Positions 35,431-43,389 of a stretch of DNA of 64,000 nucleotides are shown here, piece by piece. The notes beneath the pieces were generated by a model. It was not told the DNA's origin. It made no database searches and was given only the letters and a program-made list of their open reading frames with translations. Source of the stretch: CAVQBJ01 sp963710725 (lineage in GTDB: Bacteria; Actinomycetota; Thermoleophilia; Solirubrobacterales; Solirubrobacteraceae); contig CAVQBJ010000008.1 in assembly GCA_963710725.1 (NCBI GenBank), positions 1,798,001-1,862,000 of the forward strand, in the 5' to 3' direction. How positions within the stretch are numbered: position 1 is the first letter of the stretch; each line of letters opens with the position of its first letter. Position numbers and translations under genes: made by a program.

Positions 35431-36756
35431 CTACGCGGCGCCGCGGATGCCCGACGCCGGCTCTGGGGTCGTCTGAGCGAACGCCCGGTTCAGCGTGTCG
35501 ACGTCCTGTGGGCGCGCCTTGGCGTGCAGGTAACGCTCTGTCGTGCTCAGGCGCGAGTGGCCGAGGAACGCCTGCACGAAGTGCGCGCCGGCCTCGCGCG
35601 CGACGAGCGACCCGGCGGCGTGGCGCAGAGAGTGAAAACGCAGCGCCCGCAGTCCGGCCGCATCGCGCGCGGCCTTGTAGCGTCGCCGCAGCGCCGACCC
35701 ATCAAGGGGCCGGCCGAGGCGCGAGCAGAAGACATAGTCGTCGCGAGAGACATACGCCTCGCGATCAGCGAGGCGCGCGAGGGCTCGCGCCGCGGGGTCG
35801 GCAAGCGGCACGAATCGTGCCTGCCAGCTCTTCGTCGGACCCTCGACTCCCGCGCTGACCGCGCGGTGCACGATTGCCCGTCGCGCCACCAGGTCGACGT
35901 CCTCCCAACGCAGAGCAAGCAACTCGCCCAGACGCATCCCCGTGTAGGCCGCCACACGGTAGAGCTCGCCATCCTGGCGATCCTCCCACGCGCGCCACGC
36001 CTGCTCGTCCTCCGACAGCTCGCCGGGAGGCGGCGTGCGATGAGCGCCGACCTGTGCCGCGCCAGCGAGCGCCTCGACCTCGTCCGGCTCGAAGTAGTCG
36101 AGCACCGCGGGCGGCATCTCGCGGCGCTTGGTGGTCGTGCTCACCGGGTTCACACCGAGCGCGTACGTGTCGTCGCGACACGCGTAGCCGAACATCGCTG
36201 CAAGCACCTGGCGGTGCTTGTTGACCGACCGCGCGCTCATTCCGCCGCGGTCCAGGCCCCGCAGGAATGCCGCGACGTGCTGCGACGTGACACCGCGCAG
36301 CCGCAGGTCGCCAAGTACTGCGAGTATCCGTCCGGGGTTGTGGCCGTCGCCGCGCCTGTGCGGCGTCCCGGGCTCGGTCAGCAGGTAGCGGTAATCGAGC
36401 AAGGTCGATGGCTTCACGCCCTTCTCCCGCTCGAGATAGTCAAGCCATTCGGCGGCCAGCTCGCGCACCGTGACGCCGCGCCAGCGCCGCTCACGCGCCT
36501 CGTCCTCAGCGGCGACGCCTGCCGCGTCGTGCTCGGCGATGAGCTGAGCCATGCGCACCGTGGCCTGCTTCTCGTCATACCAGCCATCGGGCACGCGCCC
36601 GCGCCGGCGCACCCAGCCTCCACTTGCGTCCTGCTCCAGCCACGCCGGACCGATGCGGCGCTTCACCTGGCCGCCCGCGCGGCGCCACTTCGCCTCGTAG
36701 AAGGGGCGACCGTCGACGCTCACACGGACGACGAGGGCACCCGTCGCACCTCTCAC
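35431..36756 (-). CDS. int: Tyrosine site-specific integrase
   Basis: From GTG 36756 the protein is 441 residues; a TTG at 36837 and GTG 36768 are alternatives, but the TTG would make the arm-site repeats coding. The N-terminal half has an AP2-like arm-binding domain and a SAM-like core-binding domain (GVTVRELAAEWLDYLE). The catalytic domain has Arg I in YTGMRLGELLALRW, HSLRHAAG (H-x-x-R), LGHSRLSTT (second His) and the nucleophile Tyr in ERYLH. It adjoins the right repeat, as phage and ICE integrases do, and is expected to recombine the tRNA-Ala 3' end. Confidence 0.93.
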   Translation of the reverse strand: MRGATGALVVRVSVDGRPFYEAKWRRAGGQVKRRIGPAWLEQDASGGWVRRRGRVPDGWYDEKQATVRMAQLIAEHDAAGVAAEDEARERRWRGVTVRELAAEWLDYLEREKGVKPSTLLDYRYLLTEPGTPHRRGDGHNPGRILAVLGDLRLRGVTSQHVAAFLRGLDRGGMSARSVNKHRQVLAAMFGYACRDDTYALGVNPVSTTTKRREMPPAVLDYFEPDEVEALAGAAQVGAHRTPPPGELSEDEQAWRAWEDRQDGELYRVAAYTGMRLGELLALRWEDVDLVARRAIVHRAVSAGVEGPTKSWQARFVPLADPAARALARLADREAYVSRDDYVFCSRLGRPLDGSALRRRYKAARDAAGLRALRFHSLRHAAGSLVAREAGAHFVQAFLGHSRLSTTERYLHAKARPQDVDTLNRAFAQTTPEPASGIRGAA

Positions 36757-36799
36757 GAGTAGCCCCACGACGCATCGAACACCACGCTCATCTGGCCCA

Positions 36800-36845
36800 G
36801 GGTACCACGAGGGTACCAGTCCCGTCGGGTACCGCAACGGGTACC
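36800..36845 (+). repeat. Four GGGTACC repeats upstream of the integrase
   Basis: GGGTACC occurs at 36800-36806, 36811-36817, 36827-36833 and 36839-36845. The last two are followed by GC, as in the left-end pair at 24968 and 24981. They lie between the integrase start and the core repeat at 36928, the expected place for integrase arm sites, and could also control int transcription. Confidence 0.6.
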
Positions 36846-36927
36846 GCTCCGACCGAAATAGCCAGCTATATCGGCGTTATTCTCACAGTACCGAGCCGCA
36901 TCTGCGAGCTCCGGTGGGCCATCTACG

Positions 36928-36974
36928 GCTTTGCAAGCAGGAGGTCACCGGTTCGATCCCGGTTGGCTCCATTT
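36928..36974 (+). repeat. Attachment-site repeat copy 2
   Basis: Identical over 47 bases to 24851-24897 (from GCTTTGCAAG to CTCCATTT). It has no upstream 5' tRNA half, so it is not a tRNA gene. It is both the right end of element A and the left border of element B. Confidence 0.92.
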
Positions 36975-37407
36975 GTCGAAGCGCCTGCAAACGGGGACTG
37001 TTGGAGGTCGCGGCGCGAGCCTCGTCCGAAGACTCGATGAGCCGGGAAGGCGGCTTCAGTCCCCGGTGGTCCCCGATGCGCGACGTCCGTCCGGGTTCGG
37101 CGTTCATCCGTCGGATGCCGAGCACGCACCAGACGCCGGGCAGCTGAAACGCGCGGCGGTCGAAATCATCGACGTCCTCGCACCAGGTCTAGTTGCGCTT
37201 CGATCGCGTCCCTATCGGCTCCCTCCGCCTTCAGGCGGACGAGACCGTCGAACGCGCCCGGAGCCAGTCGGCTTGGCGTCCAGGGCGCGTGACCGCGACG
37301 AAGCCGTAGGAAGCGAGCGTGTGGACCGCACCCAGTGCGCCCAGACCGTTCCCCTTGTTCAGGATTGGCCGTGCGAGTTTGACATCGGCCCGCCCAGGCG
37401 CGTTTGA
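36975..37407. other. No clear gene; possible coding remnant near 37166
   Basis: A minus-strand frame ending at 37166 has a protein-like C-terminus (AFDGLVRLKAEGADRDAIEA followed by QLDLVRG) but no acceptable start or upstream body. The rest shows only overlapping low-quality frames. Confidence 0.35.
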
Positions 37408-37968
37408 ATGGCTCTATCCCGCGCCAAGCTGTTCGGTGACTATTGCAAACGGGTGGGCCGTCACTGGTGGCTGCTCGTCGTGGGTGCAATTGGTGGCCTA
37501 CTCACGATTGGATCGCTAGTGACCTCGATTGTCGTCCCCACGTGGCTTGGGTTGGTGATCTTCATTGGCGCATTCTCGGCCGCACAGTTCCGAGCGTTTG
37601 CAGACGTGTTCCGGGCGCCGTTGCGAGGGGTCGAGTTTCGCAACCAGACGCTATATGTCGCCGACATCGGTCGCGACCTCGGCGAGGGGACCGGCTTCAT
37701 CGTTTCGGGACGTACGTTTGACGACTGCACGATCAAGGGTCCGGGCTTCATCGTCCCGATGAACTCCACGTTCGAACACGCCGGTTTTGCGGTTGACAAC
37801 ACGGACGATCTCGTGATCGTGGTGCCTGATCGAACACTTCACGGCGGGGTGGTCGCGATGGGCTGCACATTTTGTCGGTGCAGGTTCGAGGGTGTTGGCC
37901 TCATCGGGGGGCAGCCGTTATTAGACGGGCTCCGCGGCGCCACGAATCTCAATCCGGGACGAGACTGA
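37408..37968 (+). CDS. Membrane-anchored protein with cysteine-bearing beta repeats
   Basis: This 186-residue protein has two membrane helices at about 20-43 and 47-62. The C-terminal about 110 residues are strand-rich with near-regular short repeats (VEFRNQTLYVADI, FIVSGRTFDDCTIKGPG, DLVIVVPDRTLHGG, MGCTFCRCRFEGVGLIGG). It resembles a short right-handed beta-helix or pentapeptide-like solenoid facing outside or inside the membrane. ATG 37408 is preferred. I do not recognise the family. It is the only non-repeat cargo gene of element B. Confidence 0.7.
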   Translation: MALSRAKLFGDYCKRVGRHWWLLVVGAIGGLLTIGSLVTSIVVPTWLGLVIFIGAFSAAQFRAFADVFRAPLRGVEFRNQTLYVADIGRDLGEGTGFIVSGRTFDDCTIKGPGFIVPMNSTFEHAGFAVDNTDDLVIVVPDRTLHGGVVAMGCTFCRCRFEGVGLIGGQPLLDGLRGATNLNPGRD

Positions 37969-38117
37969 GCGGCTGCTCACGGCCCCCGGAAGCCAAGTCC
38001 GCAAGTCGTTCATCGCTTCGCTTGGCCGCCGTTCGGTCACCACCGTGGGTCCGCTGCCCGACTGCGCACACCGGCCGTGCGGCCGAGCGCAAACGCGCCC
38101 GGCCACGGGACCGCTCA

Positions 38118-39581
38118 CTAGCAGGCCGATTGGTAGGCCGGTATCGAGGTGCAATTCCCACTCAGCGTGTTGAACGATCCCGCGAGGATCGCGCCGTAGT
38201 TGGCCGAGGCAGCGGTCGTGTTGCCCTCGCCGGCGACGATCGTGGTGAGCTCGCCCTCGGCGTTGTTCTGGTAGCCGCCGGCGACCGAGCTCCAGACCCC
38301 GGTGGCGTTGCTCTGGTAGCCGCCGCTGATGGCGGCGTAGTTGGCGCCGGTTGTGCCTATGTCGCCGCCCGACACCGAGCTCGCCTGGTCATTGGCGGTG
38401 TTGTGGGCCCCACCGGATACGGCCGCATACGACCCCGCGGCGGAGTTGAAATTACCGGCGGTGACCGTCGAGTAGTTGCCGCTGGCCTGGCCGTTCGCGC
38501 CGCCGCTGACCGAGGCCTCGGTGCCGGAGGCCGTGTTCGTGGTACCGCCGCTGACGCTGGCCTCCGAGCCCGAGGCGTTGTTGTTGTCGCCGCCGACCGC
38601 CGTCGCCTCCGAGTTGGTGGCCTGGTTCGAATCTCCGCCCGCGGCCAGGGAGTCGCTGGCGGAGGCCGCGTCCCCGGAGCCGCCGGCGACGAGCGCGTTC
38701 GCCCCGGTGACCGAGCCGCTCTCGCCGCCGACGAGCGCGGTCGAGCTGCCGTTCGAGAGGTTGTCGTAGCCGCCGGCTGCCCAGGCGCCGTAGATGCCCT
38801 CGGCGGTGTTGCCGTTGCCGCCGCTCACCGAGGCGTCGCCCCCGGAGGCGGTGTTGCCGCTGCCACCGGAGACGCTGGCGTCTTCGGCGGTGGCCTGGTT
38901 GGATCCGCCGCCGGTGATGGTGCTGTTTTCGCCGTTGGCTTGGTTGCCGGTCCCGCCGCTGACCGAGGAGAAGTCGTTGGTGTAGGACGTGTTGGTGCAC
39001 ACCGAGCTGATCGTCGAGGTTCCAGGGCCCGCCAGGTTGGAGCAGCCGCCATCAACACTTGAGTCCAGTCCGCTGGCGGTGTTCGCATACCCACCAGCCA
39101 CCGTGGCGAAGGCCCCAGACGCGCTGTTGAGAGCGCCACCGAGGATCGACGCGTACCGGCCACTGATCGAGTTGCCATAGCCCGCGAGAATCCCGCCGTA
39201 GCTGGAGTAAGCCTGGCCGCTGGTCCCCAACACAACGTTGTGCGACCCGGTCTGGGCTCCCGGGCTGGGGTCATAGCCAACGATCAGGTTGCCCTCCCCG
39301 TTGACCGTGGTCTCAGACCCCGACCCGTCGACCACCTGGACGTTGACCGTGGAGAACTCCACCGTCGGCTTACCCCCCACGCCCGAACTGACATAGGTCG
39401 GCGCCAACACCGGCGTCCCCGACGCACAACTCGGCGAGGACCCCGTTCCCCCAGACGTCACCGCCGCACCCGCCGTCGTCGGCACACACTCCCAACCCGG
39501 CGTCACCGCCTGAGCCGAGGCGGCAAACCCCCCCGAGCACATCAAGACCAACAGCGCGACGACCGGCCGGTGAAACCGCAT
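38118..39581 (-). CDS. Secreted beta-roll protein with YadA-head-like repeats (shorter paralogue)
   Basis: From ATG 39581 the protein is 487 residues, with a Sec signal (VALLVLMCSGGFAASAQA). Residues about 95-470 are a long array of about 14-residue units of the type (S/A)-x-V-(S/A)-G-G-x-x-N-x-A-S-G, the signature of the YadA/hemagglutinin left-handed beta-roll head. No trimeric autotransporter membrane anchor follows. Cysteines occur in pairs: at the N-terminus (ECVP...SPSCASG), in one insert (GGCSNLAG...SSVC) and at the very end (GNCTSIPAYQSAC). It diverges from the larger paralogue at 39915. An adhesin or surface filament is inferred. Confidence 0.82.
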   Translation of the reverse strand: MRFHRPVVALLVLMCSGGFAASAQAVTPGWECVPTTAGAAVTSGGTGSSPSCASGTPVLAPTYVSSGVGGKPTVEFSTVNVQVVDGSGSETTVNGEGNLIVGYDPSPGAQTGSHNVVLGTSGQAYSSYGGILAGYGNSISGRYASILGGALNSASGAFATVAGGYANTASGLDSSVDGGCSNLAGPGTSTISSVCTNTSYTNDFSSVSGGTGNQANGENSTITGGGSNQATAEDASVSGGSGNTASGGDASVSGGNGNTAEGIYGAWAAGGYDNLSNGSSTALVGGESGSVTGANALVAGGSGDAASASDSLAAGGDSNQATNSEATAVGGDNNNASGSEASVSGGTTNTASGTEASVSGGANGQASGNYSTVTAGNFNSAAGSYAAVSGGAHNTANDQASSVSGGDIGTTGANYAAISGGYQSNATGVWSSVAGGYQNNAEGELTTIVAGEGNTTAASANYGAILAGSFNTLSGNCTSIPAYQSAC

Positions 39582-39914
39582 GTCTGCCACCCCTTGTTCA
39601 CGACACGCGCCCGCCCGTCGCGGGCGACACTAAGCCGAGCATATGGGACCCCAGGCGCTGAGCGACCCCCAACCCGGCCCTGGAGGTAGGCGTTCAGCAT
39701 CTTGGATCTCTGTCGTGCCGGGGCGTGAGTTCTCCTGAGCGCGCCGCGGGATTGTGCGCTGTGGGAGGATGCGGGGCGTAGCGATCTGCCCTGTCGGCGC
39801 CGGGTCGTGGGGCTTTGCGCGGTCGCATCTCCGGCGGGCAGACGGTGGTTATGGTCGCGTCAGGGGCGCGTGTCTGTTGGCGCGGCGTGTGTCTTTCTCC
39901 GAAAGGTGATCGTG
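39582..39914. promoter_or_regulatory. Divergent intergenic region between the two beta-roll genes
   Basis: The 333 bases between the two gene starts hold no protein-like frame. Each gene has its own upstream AAGGGG or AAAGGTG ribosome site inside this stretch. Promoters for both genes must lie here and probably control them together. Confidence 0.5.
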
Positions 39915-42650
39915 ATGCATGAACGCGTGCTGGGTCGGCGAGCGCTGGCCGTGAGTGTCGCTGGGCTGTTGTGGGTAGGGGCCGGAGTCGCGCAGGCTCA
40001 GGCGGTGTCGATTTGTGTTCCGGCGACCGTGGGTGCGGCCATCACCTCGGGTGGTACTGGGGGCACCCCGTCGTGCTCCTCGGGCACTCCCGTGTTGTTG
40101 CCGTCCACGACGGCTGAGCAGCAGACGCTGATCTCGATTCTGCCCGACGTCAACTATGAGGCGTCGGGGATCGGTGGGAAGCCGACGATCCAGTTCTCGG
40201 GCGTGAATCTGCAGGTGATCAACGGGTCGGGGTCTGAGACGACGGTCAATGGCGAGGGGAACCTGATCATCGGGTATGACGCGGGACCGGGCACGCAGAC
40301 TGGGTCGCACAACCTCGTGCTGGCGACTACGAACCAGGCGTACTCGAGCTATGGGGGCATTGATGCTGGGTATGGCGATTCGATCAGCGGCCCGTACGCG
40401 TCGGTTCTCGGCGGGGCGCGAAACGCCGCATCGGCGGCCTACGCGACCGTTACTGGCGGCTACCGGAACGATGCCAGCGCGGTGGCCTCCAGTGTGAGCG
40501 GCGGCTGTTCGAATCTCGCCGGGAGCGGGACGCCGACGGTCAGCGCGGTCTGCACGGCGTCCTCTCCCGGGTATTTCGCGTCGGTCACCGGCGGCACCGG
40601 CAACCAGGCCGGCGCGGAGAACAGCTCGGTCTCGGGCGGCGCGTTCAACCTCGCGAATGACCGCTACACCTCGATCACCGGTGGGTGCGACAACCTCGCC
40701 GCGCCCACCGGCACCAGCGTGCTGACCCTGCCCACCGGCCAATCCTGCTTCACCGGCGGCGGGGCGGAGTATTCCGCGATCAGCGGCGGCGTGAAGAACA
40801 CCGCCTCCGGCGTTGATGCGGCTATCAGCGGCGGACAGGCCAACGCCGCCAGCAACGGCGGCTCGGTCAGCGGCGGCTTCTCCAACACCGCGAGTGGCGC
40901 CGCCAGCTCGGTCAGCGGCGGCACCGCTAACGACGCCAGCAGCTACACCAGCTCGGTCAGCGGCGGCGTCAGTAACGACGCCAGCAACCAGTTCAGCTGG
41001 GTCGGTGGCGGGGCGGGCAATAACGCCTCCGGGTACCAGGCGTCGGTCAGCGGCGGCTACTTGAATACCGCCAGCAACGATTGGAGCTCGGTCAACGGCG
41101 GCGACGACAACACCGCCAGCGGCTACCACAGCTCGGTCAACGGCGGCCTGCATAACACCGCCAGCACTCAATACTCCAGCGTCGGGGGCGGCTGCTCAAA
41201 TGTCGCCGGCACGAGCGCGCCGTCGGTCAACGCGGACTGCACAAGCAGCAACTACGCCGGGGACTTCGCGTCGGTATCCGGCGGGGTGGGCAATCAGGCG
41301 GGCGCGCTTGATGCGAGCGTGTCAGGCGGCGCATATAACCTCGCCGATGATCTGTTCACCTCCATCAGCGGCGGCTGCGACAACCTGGCCGGCCCCCGCG
41401 GCGACACGCTGGCCGTGCCTAGCGGGCAGAGCTGCACGACCAGCGGCGCGCAATACGCGTCGGTGACCGGCGGCAGCGACGACGTCTCGTCCGCGCCCGA
41501 CGCGACGGTCAGCGGCGGCTACAACAATGATGCGAGCGGCGGGTTCGGCTCGGTCAGCGGCGGCATCGCCAACACCGCCGGAAACTCCTACAGCGCGGTC
41601 AGCGGAGGCGACGGCAACCAGGCCAGCGGCACCGTGGCCTCGGTCAGCGGCGGTTACGCCAACACTGCCAGCGCCTACGGATCCAGTGTTGGCGGTGGCT
41701 GCTCAAACCTCGCCGGCGGCGCCGCGCCCTCGATCAACTCGGCCTGCACCAACAACACCAACTACACCGGGGACTTCGGGTCGGTGTCCGGTGGCGTGGG
41801 CAACCAGGCCGGCGCGCTGGACGCCAGTGTGTCGGGGGGCGATGACAACAGCGTGACCGGTCTTTACAGCTCGGTCAGCGGCGGCGCGGGCAACAGCGCC
41901 ACCGCCGCGCAGGCGAGCGTCTCCGGCGGCCAGTACAACCTCGCGGGCGACCCGCTGGCCAGCATCGTCGGCGGCTGCCACAACGTTGCCGGCAGCTCCC
42001 CGATACTTACCGGCACGTGTGCGGGCAGCGCCGTGGAGGCGATCCTCGGAGGCTACGAAAACAAGGCCAGCGGCCAATTTGCGACGATCGCCGGCGGCCA
42101 GTTCGGCACGAGTTCGGCCTTCGCCTCAATGGTCTCCGGCGGCCAGGACAACACCGCCTCCGGTGGCAGCGCCTCCGTCAGCGGCGGCGGCGGCAACACC
42201 GCCAGCGCCAGCGACAGCTCGGTTGGCGGCGGACAAGCCAACATCGCCAGCGGTGCTGACAGCTCGGTTGGCGGCGGAGAGTTGAACCTCTCAAGCGGCC
42301 CGCGAGCGTTTATCGGCGGCGGCTGTGAGAACCTCACCGGCACCGCCACCGCACCGGCCTCCATATGCGACGCCACCGGCGAGGAAGCCATCCTCGGCGG
42401 CCAGCACAACACCGCGAGCGGGACCTACACCTCGGTCAGCGGCGGCGCCGTCAACACCGTCCGCGGCGGCTGGAGCTCGGTCAGCGGCGGTGTCAACAAC
42501 ACCGTCAGCGGCCCGTACAGCTCGGTCAGTGGCGGCAACGCCAACACCGAGAACGGCAGTGAGAGTTCGATCCTCGGTGGCCAGGGCTGGTCGCTTGCCG
42601 CCAGCGAGGTGACCTGCCCGCCGTTGCCGGGCACCAGCAGCTGCTCATAG
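39915..42650 (+). CDS. Secreted beta-roll protein with YadA-head-like repeats (long paralogue)
   Basis: From ATG 39915 the product is 911 residues with a Sec signal ending AQAQA. The N-terminal about 150 residues match the shorter paralogue (GSGSETTVNGEGNLIIGYDA, then YSSYGGIDAGYG). More than 40 YadA-head units follow. Seven of them carry a longer insert with two cysteines, GGC(S/D/H/E)N(L/V)(A/T)... then C 12-17 residues later, at fairly even intervals. The C-terminus has another pair (TCPPLPGTSSC). A frame extending upstream to 39807 is rejected because it places sequence before the signal. No anchor or sortase motif. Confidence 0.84.
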   Translation: MHERVLGRRALAVSVAGLLWVGAGVAQAQAVSICVPATVGAAITSGGTGGTPSCSSGTPVLLPSTTAEQQTLISILPDVNYEASGIGGKPTIQFSGVNLQVINGSGSETTVNGEGNLIIGYDAGPGTQTGSHNLVLATTNQAYSSYGGIDAGYGDSISGPYASVLGGARNAASAAYATVTGGYRNDASAVASSVSGGCSNLAGSGTPTVSAVCTASSPGYFASVTGGTGNQAGAENSSVSGGAFNLANDRYTSITGGCDNLAAPTGTSVLTLPTGQSCFTGGGAEYSAISGGVKNTASGVDAAISGGQANAASNGGSVSGGFSNTASGAASSVSGGTANDASSYTSSVSGGVSNDASNQFSWVGGGAGNNASGYQASVSGGYLNTASNDWSSVNGGDDNTASGYHSSVNGGLHNTASTQYSSVGGGCSNVAGTSAPSVNADCTSSNYAGDFASVSGGVGNQAGALDASVSGGAYNLADDLFTSISGGCDNLAGPRGDTLAVPSGQSCTTSGAQYASVTGGSDDVSSAPDATVSGGYNNDASGGFGSVSGGIANTAGNSYSAVSGGDGNQASGTVASVSGGYANTASAYGSSVGGGCSNLAGGAAPSINSACTNNTNYTGDFGSVSGGVGNQAGALDASVSGGDDNSVTGLYSSVSGGAGNSATAAQASVSGGQYNLAGDPLASIVGGCHNVAGSSPILTGTCAGSAVEAILGGYENKASGQFATIAGGQFGTSSAFASMVSGGQDNTASGGSASVSGGGGNTASASDSSVGGGQANIASGADSSVGGGELNLSSGPRAFIGGGCENLTGTATAPASICDATGEEAILGGQHNTASGTYTSVSGGAVNTVRGGWSSVSGGVNNTVSGPYSSVSGGNANTENGSESSILGGQGWSLAASEVTCPPLPGTSSCS

Positions 42651-42961
42651 CCCACGGTGGCCCCGGTGTCTGGGCGTAGTCTGGTCCAGACACCGGGCCG
42701 GGGTCGGAGGGTACAGACGCCGGTATCCGTCCGGCAACTGACGCCAACTCGCTCGGCCGCCCCCCGCGGGTGCCCACGGCCGAGCGACGGATAAGAGACC
42801 GTGCGACCCGCCCGGGTTGCATACGGGGACTGCGTCCCCGTAATCCGACCGAATCAGGACGAATCGGGCCATATCCGGCCGCTGCGCTCGCACGACCGAA
42901 GGCACCAGACGCCCAGCAATCGCGGGGCTTCTCGGTATCCGGTGCCCTCGACGGCGACCCT
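42651..42961. other. No gene; contains a short hairpin
   Basis: Between the long beta-roll gene and repeat copy 3 there is no convincing frame. A perfect 8-base-pair hairpin, ACGGGGAC-TGC-GTCCCCGT, lies at 42823-42841 and may terminate the beta-roll transcript, though it is about 170 bases past the stop. Confidence 0.4.
42823..42841. terminator. Short GC hairpin
   Basis: Perfect 8-base-pair stem around TGC, no T-tract. Position downstream of the 911-residue beta-roll gene is the only support for a termination role. Confidence 0.35.
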
Positions 42962-43004
42962 CTTTGCAAGCAGGAGGTCACCGGTTCGATCCCGGTTGGC
43001 TCCA
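42962..43004 (+). repeat. Attachment-site repeat copy 3 (outer right border)
   Basis: Identical over 43 bases to the tRNA-Ala 3' end (CTTTGCAAG to GGCTCCA). Beyond the discriminator A it differs from copies 1 and 2 (CTCC instead of TTT), as expected for the border with chromosomal sequence. Marks the end of the island; conserved chromosomal genes resume at 43085. Confidence 0.9.
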
Positions 43005-43084
43005 CTCCGGAAAGGGTCCGCTAATCCTGACCTTTTGCGTGCCGATTCCGCCCGCTTCTGCCCAATGCGGCGGCGGCGGCGTGG

Positions 43085-43387
43085 CTAGAGGCGAGCCTCG
43101 AGTTCGCTGATCCGGTCCAGCAGCTCGCATGCGAGCACGGCGCCGGCGTAGTTGAGCCCGAGGTCACGTCGTAGCCTCTCCGCTCGCGCCACGCGCGCGG
43201 CGCTGCTTGGGTCAAAGCGCGGGGTTTCCGCCGCCGCAGCCGGGTGTGGCTCGAACAGCCCGATTTCCAGGTAGCGCCGCACGTGCACGATCTCGACCCC
43301 CGCATGCCTTGCGATGACGGTCATCTCGACCATCTCGGCGGCGGCGAGGTCGCGATCGGTCGGCCCGGGCGGCCCGTTGGCGTTCAT
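43085..43387 (-). CDS. cbpM: CbpM-like chaperone modulator (MerR-type)
   Basis: This 100-residue helical protein has VEIVHVRRYLEIGLFEPHPA as a MerR-like winged-helix segment, then RLRRDLGLNYAGAVLACEL with the C-terminal helix. CbpM proteins bind the J domain of CbpA and inhibit it. It starts two bases after the stop of the dnaJ-like gene, with AAGGGG just upstream of ATG 43387. The pair is typical in Gram-negatives and also occurs in actinobacteria beside HspR-type regulators, so HspR-like action is an alternative. Confidence 0.82.
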   Translation of the reverse strand: MNANGPPGPTDRDLAAAEMVEMTVIARHAGVEIVHVRRYLEIGLFEPHPAAAAETPRFDPSSAARVARAERLRRDLGLNYAGAVLACELLDRISELEARL

Positions 43388-43389
43388 GG

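Larger units (their letters stand above)
24898..36974. mobile_element. Integrative element A at tRNA-Ala
   Basis: A 12.1-kb segment bounded by exact 47-base repeats of the tRNA-Ala 3' end. It carries a tyrosine recombinase (35431-36756) next to the right repeat, a small HTH protein and PIN toxin, GGGTACC clusters near both ends, and about ten cargo genes of mostly unknown function plus decayed ones. There are no conjugation, replication or phage structural genes, so it is an integrated genomic island that may rely on outside help for transfer. Whether it still excises is unknown. Confidence 0.88.
36975..43004. mobile_element. Island segment B between repeat copies 2 and 3
   Basis: This 6-kb segment lies between the second and third copies of the tRNA-Ala 3' repeat. 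It holds one small membrane protein gene and a divergent pair of large secreted repeat proteins. No integrase, HTH or GGGTACC repeat is present. It probably entered with help from element A's integrase or is the remaining part of an older island. Confidence 0.75.

Noticed and set aside
24898..36974. Element A as a prophage
   Set aside because: No capsid, terminase, tail, lysis or replication genes are present. The integrase alone does not make it a phage.
38118..42650. Repetitive DNA that might be taken for a CRISPR array or tandem DNA repeats
   Set aside because: The units vary in length and sequence, stay in frame and translate to beta-roll repeats in two divergent genes.
36928..43004. Two extra tRNA-Ala genes at 36928 and 42962
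   Set aside because: Only the 3' 43-47 bases are present. The acceptor 5' strand, D-arm and part of the anticodon arm are missing, so they are attachment repeats.
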